Below, piece after piece: positions 28,288 to 37,297 of a stretch of 64,000 nucleotides of DNA. Made by a program: the position numbers and the translations under genes. The stretch covers positions 42,995-106,994 of the forward strand of contig NZ_BAUJ01000010.1 in NCBI RefSeq assembly GCF_000496695.1. The letters are read 5' to 3'. The DNA is from Vibrio halioticoli NBRC 102217. Its GTDB lineage: Bacteria > Pseudomonadota > Gammaproteobacteria > Enterobacterales > Vibrionaceae. The notes under the pieces are model-generated. The model worked only from the letters and a program-made list of their open reading frames with translations. It searched no databases and was not told the origin of the DNA. Position 1 is the first letter of the stretch. The number at the start of each line of letters is the position of its first letter.

Positions 28288-28632
28288 ATGGATAATTATC
28301 CTCTAAAATCACACTCGTGGACTGTTATTGGTCCACGTTTGGGAGTAAAAGTCGTAGATAAAACATTACTTAACGACTACCAAACAGGTATCCCACAAGA
28401 TATTTGGCCTCACTTATTTCCAAATTTAACTCTAAACGCTAGTGATAAAATAAGCTGGAATGCACTTTCTATACTTAATAGCTCAAACACCATAAATATA
28501 GAAATGACTAAAACTGGTAGAGCTAGAATTAATCATTTGCCTATAGATGGAAATCTGAAAATCGGTGACAATCTTTGTTTTTACTTTGGAGAAGGCGCCA
28601 TCAAACTCTTCGCATGGCAACAAGAATGCTAA
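28288..28632 (+). CDS. Unknown 114-aa protein at the end of the sspBCD operon
   Basis: A 114-aa protein that begins 5 bases after sspD and ends inside the arfB start (ATGCTAA overlap). I do not recognise a family. The C-terminal half ([20 protein letters not shown]) has the alternating pattern and G-D turn of small beta-barrel DNA-binding domains such as B3/EcoRII-N, but that is only a resemblance. Operon position suggests a role with the modification complex or its targeting. Confidence 0.6.
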   Translation: MDNYPLKSHSWTVIGPRLGVKVVDKTLLNDYQTGIPQDIWPHLFPNLTLNASDKISWNALSILNSSNTINIEMTKTGRARINHLPIDGNLKIGDNLCFYFGEGAIKLFAWQQEC

Positions 28633-29036
28633 AAATCTCCAACACCGTCACCCTAGCCGACTGGGAAATTGAAATGACTGCCATTCGCGCGCAAGGTGCG
28701 GGTGGGCAGAATGTGAATAAAACCTCATCAGCCATCCATCTTCGATTTGATATTAGTCGTTCCACCTTGCCGCAAGTGTATAAAGAACGATTGCTGGCTT
28801 TGTCGGATAGCCGTATTACCAGTGATGGCGTGATTGTGATTAAAGCGCAGGCGCATAGGACGCAGGAATTGAATCGACAAGATGCGTTAGATCGTCTGTT
28901 AATCTTGATTAAAAGCGTAACGATTGTGCCAAAGATACGTCGTGCGACTAAGCCGACGCGCGCCTCACAAAGACGACGAGTGGATGCGAAAAAGAAAAAG
29001 GGACAAACTAAATCAATGCGAGGCCGAGTGGTTTAA
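28626..29036 (+). CDS. arfB: Alternative ribosome-rescue factor / peptidyl-tRNA hydrolase ArfB
   Basis: A 136-aa release-factor-like protein that frees stalled ribosomes lacking a stop codon. [23 protein letters not shown] carries the catalytic GGQ, and the basic C-terminal tail ([19 protein letters not shown]) is the part that enters the mRNA channel. The start at [10 protein letters not shown] fits the family; the longer frame upstream lies in the island ORF. It is chromosomal housekeeping sequence and marks the right border of the PT island. Confidence 0.92.
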   Translation: MLKISNTVTLADWEIEMTAIRAQGAGGQNVNKTSSAIHLRFDISRSTLPQVYKERLLALSDSRITSDGVIVIKAQAHRTQELNRQDALDRLLILIKSVTIVPKIRRATKPTRASQRRRVDAKKKKGQTKSMRGRVV

Positions 29037-29038
29037 CC

Positions 29039-29067
29039 CGACCCCGTAGTTAACTCGACCCCGTAGT
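29039..29067. repeat. Two copies of CGACCCCGTAGT
   Basis: The 12-mer CGACCCCGTAGT occurs at 29039-29050 and again at 29056-29067. Related GACCTGACCCCG sequence occurs at 32155 and 52511 in other intergenic spaces. Confidence 0.6.
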
Positions 29068-29084
29068 ATACGAGTATTTTTACT

Positions 29085-29495
29085 CTAGCGGCGTGAGCGA
29101 GAGTTACGCTCTTGCGCTTTTCTCGCTTTAAAGGCAGAAGCGGCTTTGGCTTGCGAGGCTAAAATTGAATCGACAGTCAATTCCATAGGCTCTTTGGGTT
29201 CAATGCCGTTAGCAAAAGTGCGCATTCTTGGTGGAATTTCTCTTTCTTCTTCTGTTGGACGTGGCATACGTTTAAAGCGAGACAAATAAAAGGCTTCTAG
29301 TTTCTCTCTTGCCCAGTCACTTTTACGTAAGTATTTAACGCTACTTGCCACTGATGGATTGGTGTGAAAACAGTTAAAACGCATTGCTGTGTCGAGAATA
29401 TCCCAGCCGTAATGGTCAACAAGTTCTTTCACCATATCTTCAAGCTTTAGGCCGTGTAATGGGTTGTTTTGTAATTCTTCTCTATTAATGCTCAT
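29085..29495 (-). CDS. VF530-family DNA-binding protein (DUF2132)
   Basis: A 136-aa protein from the ATG at 29495. The first 75 residues (NPLHGLKLEDMVKELVDHYG, FNCFHTNPSVASSVKYLRK, WAREKLEAFYL) match the VF530 small DNA-binding fold. The C-terminal 60 residues are a basic, low-complexity tail (KARKAQERNSRSRR). The physiological role is unknown. The longer frame up to 29534 lacks family support. Confidence 0.8.
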   Translation of the reverse strand: MSINREELQNNPLHGLKLEDMVKELVDHYGWDILDTAMRFNCFHTNPSVASSVKYLRKSDWAREKLEAFYLSRFKRMPRPTEEEREIPPRMRTFANGIEPKEPMELTVDSILASQAKAASAFKARKAQERNSRSRR

Positions 29496-29627
29496 TGTAC
29501 GTTCACTGTTGTGTATTTGGGTGAAGTATAACAATCCAAGAGCCTAACAGGTAACAGAAATGTCATTCTAAGCTCTTTCAAGTGCTTCGTTTGGCCCTGC
29601 GCCTATCAATTAGGGCACAAAAGGGAC

Positions 29628-30182
29628 TCAAATCTGATAATTACTTTTTTTACCGATATCAAAATGCAAAGGCATACGCCATTTTTTAAGGGCTAAGAAG
29701 GCAAAGATAGCGCCACTGATACTGCTAAGTATGGCAAGTAAGGCGGCATCTTTCATCCAAATCACCAGTACCGATAAGATCAGCAACATAGGCACAAGCG
29801 TTAACCCTTTAATCTTAAAGCAGTATGACTCTTTTAATGCCACCCCAGAAAAAGTCACAAAAAAGAAGCCGATAAACAGCCAATCATGGCTAGGTAATGC
29901 AATAAAAGTCACTAACCCCAACCACCCAGACCACACAATAAGGGTGCGGATCTTTTTATCGTAGATATGAATTGTCGCCGCACACATAGCAGCAGAAATC
30001 GCCACAACATGAATACTTAAATGGCGCATGAAACCCGCTTTATCACTTTCGATCACGCACAGTATTTCGGCAAATGCGAGCATCAATAGTGCTACCGATA
30101 CTAGGCTAATCCCTATTCTGTATATCACTACACTAATTTTATCTAATCCATCTAGCGATTCTTTATGCTCAGGATTGGCCAT
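29628..30182 (-). CDS. DUF2301 family membrane protein
   Basis: A 184-aa protein with five or six hydrophobic segments and the conserved family ending WRMPLHFDIGKK. Function is unknown. It lies 4 bases downstream of the lipoprotein gene, so the two are probably co-transcribed. Confidence 0.75.
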   Translation of the reverse strand: MANPEHKESLDGLDKISVVIYRIGISLVSVALLMLAFAEILCVIESDKAGFMRHLSIHVVAISAAMCAATIHIYDKKIRTLIVWSGWLGLVTFIALPSHDWLFIGFFFVTFSGVALKESYCFKIKGLTLVPMLLILSVLVIWMKDAALLAILSSISGAIFAFLALKKWRMPLHFDIGKKSNYQI

Positions 30183-30186
30183 GAGT

Positions 30187-30885
30187 TTAATCTACCTTAA
30201 TCACTTCTTTATTAAAAAAGACATTACCCGTTATCGCATTTGCTGTGGCGATAAAGACACTGTTGCTATCGGACTCTCGTTTGAACTGAAATTTAAATTG
30301 CTCTACCGGCGCTAATATCGGCAAGTCACTTCGCTCAGATAGTTGATAGCCGCCGTCTTGATAGAGGTCGCTATTCACCACCAATTTATGCGCTATGGCT
30401 TTGCCTGACTTACGATTAAAAATAGGCTCACTGGTCGCATCAAAAGGATAGTTTTGTCCGTCGTAGCGAAGCAAACGCAGTGAATTACCGCTAGCAACCA
30501 CAATGTTCTTCCATTGATAATTGCCCGTACGTGAAAGCAAGATCGGGCGTTTTATGGATGTAAACGTGGCTAGCAATTGTTTTGATGAATCAAACAGATA
30601 GCCAGTACAACCCTCTGCTTCACAAAAATGAGCGTCTTGCATTAGCACAAATAACTCGTCTTCATTATCGCCGTTAAGATCAGCATAAGCGTAAACAAAA
30701 GCGTCTGATTTAGCCGTAAATCCTTCAGGAAATGTGACTTGGTCGAACAATATTTTGAGTATTGGATCGTTAGGAGGGTCAATAGGAGCAGCAGGAGTAG
30801 AACTCGTCTGACATCCTGTGAGCAAAACGAGTATTGAGAGTAGAAAAGCGTAACTAAACTTGGTCTTTCTATCCATATTAAACAT
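30187..30885 (-). CDS. Hypothetical lipoprotein (232 aa)
   Basis: An exported lipoprotein with signal MDRKTKFSYAFLLSILVLL and lipobox LTGC. The ATG at 30885 has a strong GGGAGGAG site at proper distance. The segment AYADLNGDNEDELFVL resembles FG-GAP/EF-hand type calcium-loop repeats, and two cysteines (FCEAEGCTG) may form a disulfide. I do not recognise a named family. It is probably in an operon with the DUF2301 gene. Confidence 0.7.
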   Translation of the reverse strand: MFNMDRKTKFSYAFLLSILVLLTGCQTSSTPAAPIDPPNDPILKILFDQVTFPEGFTAKSDAFVYAYADLNGDNEDELFVLMQDAHFCEAEGCTGYLFDSSKQLLATFTSIKRPILLSRTGNYQWKNIVVASGNSLRLLRYDGQNYPFDATSEPIFNRKSGKAIAHKLVVNSDLYQDGGYQLSERSDLPILAPVEQFKFQFKRESDSNSVFIATANAITGNVFFNKEVIKVD

Positions 30886-30947
30886 AGTGACTCCTCCCTA
30901 ATCAAAGCTAGGACAAGTCACTATATTGTTCAATGATGTGCGGTAAT

Positions 30948-31607
30948 TTACACGGGTTGTACGTAGTAATAGATGGCTAAAAAGTGACATGCCGCACCCG
31001 CCAACACAAAACAGTGCCAAATAGCGTGATTAAACGGGATACGCTTACCAACATAAAAAATAATGCCCAGTGAATACAACAAACCACCAGCGGCTAAAAA
31101 TACTAGCCCTCCAGTATGCATTGTCATCGCCAGTTGATACACCATGACCAAAGATAACCAGCCCATAACGATATAGCTAATCAAGGAGAATCGTTTAAAG
31201 CGATACACAAATACCACTTTCATGACAATGCCAACTAAGGCAATGGACCAAATCACAATCATCAGCCCTATCGCTAATGGCGTGCGTAACGTGACCAATA
31301 AAAAGGGCGTATAGCTACCTGCAATCAGCAAATAAATAGCGCTGTGATCGAAGGTCTTTAATAAACGCTTGGTTTTTTCGTAAGGAACGGCGTGATAAAG
31401 CGTGGAGGCTAAAAATAGCAATATCATGCTGCTACCGTAAATGGCCATGCTGGTTATCGTAAGTAGGTCCGCATCATACGATAGGGCTTTACGCACTAAT
31501 AAAACCAAAGCAAAAACACCAAAAATCATCCCAATCCCGTGGGTCAGTGAATTCGCTATCTCTTCATTTTTACTGTATTGATTGTTACTTGCTGTCGACA
31601 TGGACAC
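30948..31607 (-). CDS. trhA: Hemolysin III family membrane protein (TrhA/YqfA-like)
   Basis: A 219-aa seven-TM protein of the PAQR/hemolysin III superfamily. The metal-site motifs [11 protein letters not shown] (N-terminal), [13 protein letters not shown] and the C-terminal [20 protein letters not shown] supply the conserved His residues. In E. coli the homologue is linked to membrane energetics and lipid homeostasis rather than haemolysis. Confidence 0.87.
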   Translation of the reverse strand: MSMSTASNNQYSKNEEIANSLTHGIGMIFGVFALVLLVRKALSYDADLLTITSMAIYGSSMILLFLASTLYHAVPYEKTKRLLKTFDHSAIYLLIAGSYTPFLLVTLRTPLAIGLMIVIWSIALVGIVMKVVFVYRFKRFSLISYIVMGWLSLVMVYQLAMTMHTGGLVFLAAGGLLYSLGIIFYVGKRIPFNHAIWHCFVLAGAACHFLAIYYYVQPV

Positions 31608-31828
31608 TACTTTCGTTAACTGGCTTAAACTGAGTATGACACGCTTTGCTATTTATTCGTAACTGGTATTTCGTCGCTATAAACTCTTCAACTAATAGAT
31701 GTGCACTCTTGGGAATATACGCCCAGATCCTAAACCTTTGTTTTCATATGTAGTGGATAACAAAGATTGGTCTATCCTTAACTCAGATCTTAAACTCAGT
31801 TTTCATTTTAAATACGGAATACATGCAC

Positions 31829-31990
31829 ATGAAAAAACCTCTTGTTATCGTTGCAGTTGTCGCCATTGCTTGGCTATTTATCTGGAACAACAACACCGCA
31901 TTCTCAAAAGTTTGTTCTTCAGTTAGTGCTGTACAACACCAATTTCCTAGCAAATGTATGAAAGCAAGCGCGCTTTCCGTATTTGAATAA
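31829..31990 (+). CDS. Small membrane/exported protein (53 aa)
   Basis: A 53-aa ORF beginning MKKPLVIVAVVAIAWLFIWN, a clear signal anchor, followed by a polar tail with two cysteines (KVCSSV and SKCMKAS). An in-frame ATG two codons upstream is an alternative. A longer ORF in another frame covers the same region but has no sensible protein features. Family is unknown. The ribosome binding site is weak. Confidence 0.5.
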   Translation: MKKPLVIVAVVAIAWLFIWNNNTAFSKVCSSVSAVQHQFPSKCMKASALSVFE

Positions 31991-32082
31991 ATCGTAAACC
32001 GAATACCAATCGTCATAATTAAGTGCTCAAAGATAGCTTTAACAAGCTAGAACGCTACATTCATTATTTCGATTGGCGTAAC

Positions 32083-32124
32083 ATCTCAGGTCTAGCTTCT
32101 GAGATCCTAGTCCTCTAGGATCTC
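32083..32124. repeat. Overlapping inverted repeats
   Basis: A perfect 10-bp stem GAGATCCTAG/CTAGGATCTC (32101-32110 and 32115-32124, loop TCCT) overlaps a second stem ATCTCAG/CTGAGAT (32083-32089 and 32099-32105). No T-run follows, so this looks like a palindromic intergenic repeat unit rather than a terminator. Confidence 0.6.
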
Positions 32125-32154
32125 GTCCCTAATTCGTGCATACATGCAAATTTC

Positions 32155-32168
32155 AAGACCTGACCCCG
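32155..32168. repeat. Copy of AAGACCTGACCCCG
   Basis: The 14-mer AAGACCTGACCCCG is shared with 52511-52524, and its core GACCCCG with the pair at 29039-29067. It sits next to the inverted-repeat cluster upstream of the DUF1275 gene. Confidence 0.6.
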
Positions 32169-32187
32169 CACTTTTTTGGTACATATC

Positions 32188-32856
32188 GTGATTACAAGAT
32201 TACCTCGATGGGTTGAATATGGCGCTTTGTTGCTTGCCTTTATTGCCGGATCCATCAATGCTATTGGTTTGTTGGGGCTAGACCATCAGTCTGTGTCTCA
32301 CCTGTCTGGGACTGCTACCCTATTTGGTACAGAGTTATTTACTTCTTCCATTGGGCAAAGTCTGCACCTTGCGGGCGTTATGGGGTCGTTTTTCTTGGGT
32401 GCGGCCATATCGGGTTTTGTACTTAAATCATCCTCTTTAAAACTTAAACGTCACTATGAAGTTCCGCTCCTTTTAGAAGCGTCACTTTTGTTGCTGACCA
32501 TCTATTTGCTGTTTAACGGTAGCGATTATGGTGACTTTACGGCTGCTGCGGCGTGTGGATTGCAAAATGCAATGGTAACGACCTACAGTGGCGCGATTGT
32601 TCGCACCACCCATTTGACGGGGATCATTACCGACCTTGGTTTGATGCTGGGTCATTATTTGCGTGGTGAAGAAGTCAACTCCAGAAAGCTGATGCTATTT
32701 ATCTACATTACGCTTGGCTTTATTTTAGGCGGCAGTGTGGGGGCTTATCTTTATCTATACAATTCGTTTTATGCTTTATTTATGCCATCGATTTTGTGTG
32801 TGGTTATTGCTTTTTACTATCGAATCTATATTAAAAATCACCCTGAAATCGAATAA
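32188..32856 (+). CDS. DUF1275 (YoaK) family membrane protein
   Basis: A 222-aa protein with six hydrophobic segments. AFIAGSINAIGLLGLDHQSV, SHLSGTATLFG and AAACGLQNAMVTTYSGAIVR with TTHLTGIITDLG are the family hallmarks. The first plausible start is GTG at 32188; no ATG is in frame near the family N-terminus. Function is unknown, though homologues are often described as permease-like. Confidence 0.82.
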   Translation: MITRLPRWVEYGALLLAFIAGSINAIGLLGLDHQSVSHLSGTATLFGTELFTSSIGQSLHLAGVMGSFFLGAAISGFVLKSSSLKLKRHYEVPLLLEASLLLLTIYLLFNGSDYGDFTAAAACGLQNAMVTTYSGAIVRTTHLTGIITDLGLMLGHYLRGEEVNSRKLMLFIYITLGFILGGSVGAYLYLYNSFYALFMPSILCVVIAFYYRIYIKNHPEIE

Positions 32857-32874
32857 AGCCTATCAAAAAACAAG

Positions 32875-32909
32875 AAAGGTACTGAGCCTTAATCGGTCTC
32901 AGTACCTTT
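32875..32909. terminator. Bidirectional terminator between DUF1275 gene and phnE
   Basis: The perfect 12-bp stem AAAGGTACTGAG/CTCAGTACCTTT with an 11-base loop lies between two convergent genes. Confidence 0.8.
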
Positions 32910-32931
32910 GTTCATTCACAGTAATTTCATA

Positions 32932-33744
32932 CTAGATCAGTGCATGGCGAGCTTTTGCCGATATCCACTCAGAAATAACCACGGTCACCAGAATCGAGCA
33001 AAAGATCACTGTCACTTGTGGCCAAGCTAACACTGCCATTGATTCTTGAAGCTTCAAACCAATGCCACCCGCTCCTACTAAGCCCAACACGGTAGATTCA
33101 CGAATATTAATGTCCCAACGGAACAAGCTTGTGCCGATGAAACTTGGCATTACCTGTGGCAATACACCGTAGTCCAACACTTGCAGTGGCGATGCGCCCG
33201 TGGCGCGAATGGCCGATACTTGAGTAACGTTCACCTCTTCAATGGCTTCGTACATCAGCTTTGAGATAAAACCGATTGAACGTAGGGCAATCGCGATGAT
33301 ACCTGCCAGCAAACCAGGGCCTAAAATAGCAACTAATAACAGCGCCCAAATTAAAGAGTTGATAGAACGACTTGCCGCAATAATAAACAGCGCAATCGGT
33401 CGAATAAATACCGCACTTGGAGTGGTGTTTTGTGCCGCAAGAAACGCCACTGGAAACGCCATCACAATCCCGAGCAATGTCCCTAAAGTGGCGATATTTA
33501 GTGTATCCCAAAGCGGTAACCATAAATGCTCAAGATAGCTCCAACGTGGCGGCCACATACGAGAGCCAATATCAGCAATCTGATTTGGCGCATCGGTGAC
33601 GAAGTACCAAATGGTGTCTTGGTTCATCAATTGCCATGCGTATACCAACAGGGTAATAAAAGCTAGCCATACACTCCAGCGAAGCAGAGTCTGTTTTTCG
33701 TCGTACTTTCGCCAAACAGTAAGCGAAGAATTGAATTGGGTCAT
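32932..33744 (-). CDS. phnE: Phosphonate ABC transporter permease PhnE (second copy)
   Basis: A 270-aa integral membrane permease. The EAA-type loop is seen in EVNVTQVSAIRATGASPLQV and the PhnE-specific FRWDINIRESTVLGLVGAGG near the C-terminus. It overlaps the upstream permease gene by one base (TAATG). The two permeases probably form a heterodimer with PhnC. Confidence 0.88.
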   Translation of the reverse strand: MTQFNSSLTVWRKYDEKQTLLRWSVWLAFITLLVYAWQLMNQDTIWYFVTDAPNQIADIGSRMWPPRWSYLEHLWLPLWDTLNIATLGTLLGIVMAFPVAFLAAQNTTPSAVFIRPIALFIIAASRSINSLIWALLLVAILGPGLLAGIIAIALRSIGFISKLMYEAIEEVNVTQVSAIRATGASPLQVLDYGVLPQVMPSFIGTSLFRWDINIRESTVLGLVGAGGIGLKLQESMAVLAWPQVTVIFCSILVTVVISEWISAKARHALI

Positions 33745-34544
33745 TATTGTACTCGCTTACGAATCAAGGTTGAGGTGTATTCACACAACATAACAATAGC
33801 GATGATGATCAGTAGAATGGCCGCTGCTGCGCTGTATTCATAACGATCCATAGCCGTATTCAATGTGCCGCCAATACCACCAGCGCCAACAATGCCGATC
33901 ACGGCTGATTCACGAAAGTTAATGTCCAAACGGTACATAGATAAACCAATAAATCGCGGCATGACTTGTGCTTGCACCGCATAGTTCACTTGTTGTAACC
34001 ATGACGCGCCCGTGGCCTTCATCGCCGTTAATGGCGCAGGATCTATGGTTTCAATTTCATCGGCGAACAGCTTGGCCAAAAAGCCAATCGTGGCAAAGGT
34101 TAAAGTGACAAAACCGGCAAAAGTACCAAATCCAAACAGCGCTACACATAAAATAGCGATGATGATCTCTTGAAAACTTCTTGCGATAGAAATGAACCCG
34201 CGACAGAACAAATAAATAGGTTTAGGCGCTAAGTTTTTGGCTGCGCCCAGTCCAAAAGGTACCGAAAGAATCACGCCTGCCACAGTTGATGTCAGAGTCA
34301 TGGTTAAACTTTCTATCAAACCTTGCGAGATGTTCTCCCAACGCCCTGTGAAATCAGGATTAAAGAACGCCGATACAAAGCGCCATCCGCGCTCACTGCC
34401 TTCGTAGATTCGAGTCCAGTTGATCTCAACCGATTGTGTCGCCAGGTATAAATAGACCACCACCGATAACGTAATGCCCCAGCGTAACCATGCACTGCTG
34501 ATCAGTGCTGGCTTTTTCCAGTACGTTGGATAGTTGCCACTCAT
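33744..34544 (-). CDS. phnE: Phosphonate ABC transporter permease PhnE (first copy)
   Basis: A 266-aa permease homologous to the next gene, with [20 protein letters not shown] as coupling loop and [20 protein letters not shown]. It starts inside the end of phnC (ATGA overlap, 4 bases). The pair of non-identical PhnE genes is common in Vibrio-type phn clusters. Confidence 0.88.
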   Translation of the reverse strand: MSGNYPTYWKKPALISSAWLRWGITLSVVVYLYLATQSVEINWTRIYEGSERGWRFVSAFFNPDFTGRWENISQGLIESLTMTLTSTVAGVILSVPFGLGAAKNLAPKPIYLFCRGFISIARSFQEIIIAILCVALFGFGTFAGFVTLTFATIGFLAKLFADEIETIDPAPLTAMKATGASWLQQVNYAVQAQVMPRFIGLSMYRLDINFRESAVIGIVGAGGIGGTLNTAMDRYEYSAAAAILLIIIAIVMLCEYTSTLIRKRVQ

Positions 34545-35359
34545 GCCAATGCCTCAGTAAATGGTGCGGCAATGATCTCTTCTTCTTCATCGCTGTCAGT
34601 CGTCGACGCACTCCAATCTTCTTGACCGTAGATTTGGGTTAACGCATCTTCGTTAAGCTCACTTGGCTTACCGTCAAAGACCACTTCACCGGCTTGCAGG
34701 CCGACAATGCGTTGTACAAATTGTTTTGCCAATTCAACATCGTGGATGTTGATGATGGCAGGAAGCTGATGCTCTTCACAGATTTCACTGATCAGACGCA
34801 TAATTTGACGAGCCGTTCTCGGATCAAGTGCCGCTGTTGGCTCATCAATCAATAATAATTTGGGTTGTTGCGCGAGCGCTCGTGCAATACCTACACGTTG
34901 ACGCTGACCACCAGAAAGCGCATCCGCGCGTTTATTCGCGTGCTCTAGTAGCCCTACTCTATCAAGCAAAGCGTACGCCGCTTGCACATCTTGCTCCGGA
35001 TAACGACGAGCAAAGCTGCGCCAAAAACCCACATAACCAAGACGGCCAGATAATACATTCTCCATCACAGTTAAACGCTCAATCAACGCATATTCTTGGA
35101 AGATCATCCCAATCTCTCGGCGAGCATGTCGCAGATTAGATTTGGATAATTGGACAAGATATTTATCTGAAAAAATGACCTGACCACTTGTTGGCTCGGT
35201 AAGACGATTGATGCAACGTATTAGCGTCGATTTTCCCGCGCCAGACGGGCCAATTAAACCAACGACCTCACCGGGTTCGACAGTAAAGCTCACATCGGTC
35301 AGTGCTTTGTCCGATGCTGAATAGTGCTTGGTTAAACCCTTAAGAATTAGAGTAGACAT
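34541..35359 (-). CDS. phnC: Phosphonate ABC transporter ATPase PhnC
   Basis: An ABC ATPase of about 272 aa. It carries Walker [11 protein letters not shown]-loop [19 protein letters not shown], signature [15 protein letters not shown] and Walker [13 protein letters not shown]. The ATG at 35359 has GGAAG upstream; an ATG at 35368 is possible. It energises uptake of phosphonate, phosphite or phosphate ester bound by PhnD. Confidence 0.9.
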   Translation of the reverse strand: MSTLILKGLTKHYSASDKALTDVSFTVEPGEVVGLIGPSGAGKSTLIRCINRLTEPTSGQVIFSDKYLVQLSKSNLRHARREIGMIFQEYALIERLTVMENVLSGRLGYVGFWRSFARRYPEQDVQAAYALLDRVGLLEHANKRADALSGGQRQRVGIARALAQQPKLLLIDEPTAALDPRTARQIMRLISEICEEHQLPAIINIHDVELAKQFVQRIVGLQAGEVVFDGKPSELNEDALTQIYGQEDWSASTTDSDEEEEIIAAPFTEALA

Positions 35360-35409
35360 AACTTCCATTTGGAGAATTTAGAAGGCTTGATAAACCTGTT
35401 GAAACAAAT

Positions 35410-35450
35410 TCTGGATAGGTCGTTTTTATTAAAATCCGGACCTATCCAGA
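35410..35450 (-). promoter_or_regulatory. Intercistronic hairpin between phnD and phnC
   Basis: The perfect 12-bp inverted repeat TCTGGATAGGTC/GACCTATCCAGA with a 17-base loop sits in the 130-base gap after phnD. It lacks a T-run, so it is more likely an RNA-stability or attenuation element keeping the binding protein more abundant than the membrane parts. Confidence 0.6.
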
Positions 35451-35489
35451 GTGATTAAATAACGATGCGCATCACCCGTTAGCTCTGTA

Positions 35490-36428
35490 TTAGCTACAAG
35501 TGTAAGAAACGTTATTTGCTGTATCGATAGTGCGGATCACTTCCCAATGCTCTTGGTAAGTAATTGGAATAAATTGTGCTTCACCGTTACGACCGAACTC
35601 TTCTTCAAGCTTGGTGCCTTCCCAGTTAAAGGTGAAGAATGCTTGTTGAATCTTCTCTTGTAACTCAGGCGCTAGGTTGTGCGCTGTGCCGTAAGCAGAA
35701 GTTGGGAATGTTTGTGACTTGTAGATAGAAGTAAATTGTTCTGGCTTCACAACATCACGCGCAAGCATGCGGTTTAGTACAGAGTTAGCAATTGCCGCTG
35801 CATCGTAATCTTGGTGAGCAACACCTAAGATAGAGTTATCGTGCGCGCCAGAGAATGCCGGTTTGAAATCCGCTTCAGGTTTTAGACCATACTCAGCTTT
35901 TAAGATAGCTGAAGGTGCTTTGAAACCAGAGTTAGACGTTTGAGAAGTAAATGCTAGGTTCTTGCCTTTCAGATCTTCAACTGCTTTGATACCAGAATCC
36001 GGGTGAGTAATGATTTCCATTTCGTACCCGAAAGAACCATCTTTACCTGCCATCATAGTAAATGGTGCAAAACCTGCACAGTTTACTGCTAGTGGCGTAG
36101 AGCCTGTGTTAAATGCTGCAATGTGTAGGCGACCTGAACGCATCGCTTCGATTTGAGCGGCGTTGTTTTGCACTGGGAAGAAACGAACGTTCTTACCGGT
36201 TTCTTTTTCAAGGTGTGCTAAGAACTCACTCCATACATCAGCATATACTGCTGGGTCTTCAACAGGAGTGTAAGCAAAAATAAGAGTTGATGGGTTAGCC
36301 CATTCAGCTTCATTTTGCGGAACATCAGCCACTAGGTTGCCAGTACGGTCTTGGTAGCGAACATCCATAGCTGAAACGGCTGCAGAGAACATTAATGCAG
36401 TAGCAACTGCAGTCTTAACTAACTTCAT
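35490..36428 (-). CDS. phnD: Phosphonate/phosphite ABC transporter substrate-binding protein PhnD
   Basis: A 312-aa periplasmic protein with a clear signal peptide (cleavage after VSA). The family stretch FAYTPVEDPAVYADVWSEFL is at the start of the mature part. IEAMRSGRLHIAAFNTGSTP and GKNLAFTSQTSNSGFKAPSA follow the PhnD pattern of ligand-binding loops. AGGAAAAG precedes the ATG. It is the first gene of phnD-phnC-phnE-phnE. No C-P lyase or phosphonatase gene is present, so the ligand could be phosphite or a phosphonate degraded elsewhere. Confidence 0.9.
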   Translation of the reverse strand: MKLVKTAVATALMFSAAVSAMDVRYQDRTGNLVADVPQNEAEWANPSTLIFAYTPVEDPAVYADVWSEFLAHLEKETGKNVRFFPVQNNAAQIEAMRSGRLHIAAFNTGSTPLAVNCAGFAPFTMMAGKDGSFGYEMEIITHPDSGIKAVEDLKGKNLAFTSQTSNSGFKAPSAILKAEYGLKPEADFKPAFSGAHDNSILGVAHQDYDAAAIANSVLNRMLARDVVKPEQFTSIYKSQTFPTSAYGTAHNLAPELQEKIQQAFFTFNWEGTKLEEEFGRNGEAQFIPITYQEHWEVIRTIDTANNVSYTCS

Positions 36429-36664
36429 TGTCTTTTCCTAAACGGGTTTAAGTTGGAAGGTAAGTTAGTTGAGTTTAATGACAGTAAAGTTTAAAGTTTG
36501 TGAATTAATTATGTATATCAATCATTTGGATGCCCAGAAAAAATAAATGTAAATAGTTATTATTAATAACTGGATAGAATAGATATTTGCGCTGACCACA
36601 GCTAATATGCATATGAACATCATTAGCTACGCAATAAGTAGCACAAGAAAGGTTTGCATAAAAC

Positions 36665-37165
36665 ATGAACGTTATTTGCCAATTTATGCTTGGCCAGCAA
36701 CTCGATCACAAAAACAGAAGCATTGAGCAGATATGGGCTCTGGATGATTTTTGGCTACAGTATGATCGAGAATACCTACAATGGTTATTCCCCATAGACA
36801 CCTCTAATAAACTTCAATCCCACACCCCTTTAGTGTGTCAGTCCACCCGTGATTATTTTTTCACCTGTAAAGCCTTAAGAGAAGCTCAACGTCGCTCGTT
36901 AAACATGATGTTAAATTTTTATGACATGCAATTGATCGATGGTGTTGTGCTTCCGCAAACCAATTTCAGCGTAAATGAGCATAGTTGGCTCAAGTATGAC
37001 GACTACAGTCATCAATGTATTACCCAAATGATTCGAAGTTTAGCCCTTCTAGGACAAAAAGAATTAAGCCAAGCCTTTCAAAAGGGAATGATTGATGCGG
37101 CCGTACAATATGGTGAAGTCGGTCAGGAGTCACTCACCCATTGGCGAAACGCTCATCTGCTATAG
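36665..37165 (+). CDS. Opioid growth factor receptor (OGFr)-related domain protein
   Basis: A 166-aa soluble protein with the conserved OGFr motif REYLQWLFPIDTSNK (residues about 37-51) and a helical remainder. Bacterial members of this family have no known function. It is divergent from phnD with about 236 bases between them and stands alone. Confidence 0.78.
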   Translation: MNVICQFMLGQQLDHKNRSIEQIWALDDFWLQYDREYLQWLFPIDTSNKLQSHTPLVCQSTRDYFFTCKALREAQRRSLNMMLNFYDMQLIDGVVLPQTNFSVNEHSWLKYDDYSHQCITQMIRSLALLGQKELSQAFQKGMIDAAVQYGEVGQESLTHWRNAHLL

Positions 37166-37297
37166 AATTCAATCCAACACATCCCACACGCTATAAATTA
37201 ATCAACAATGAGGGCCCCGTGTTCTCATTGATCAAAAAACACACGCCCCCCTATTCAGCATGTATCTAAAGCATCGTCCTTTTACCTCTTTGGTATT

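Noticed and set aside
12479..28632. A BREX or DISARM island
   Set aside because: There is no PglX-, PglZ- or BrxL-like protein and no DrmAB; the DUF4007, PAPS-reductase-like, cysteine desulfurase and DUF262 set points to phosphorothioation.
31699..31926. A 75-aa plus-strand ORF overlapping the 53-aa gene
   Set aside because: The overlapping frame has a good signal anchor and this one has only a basic, Cys-rich random-looking sequence.
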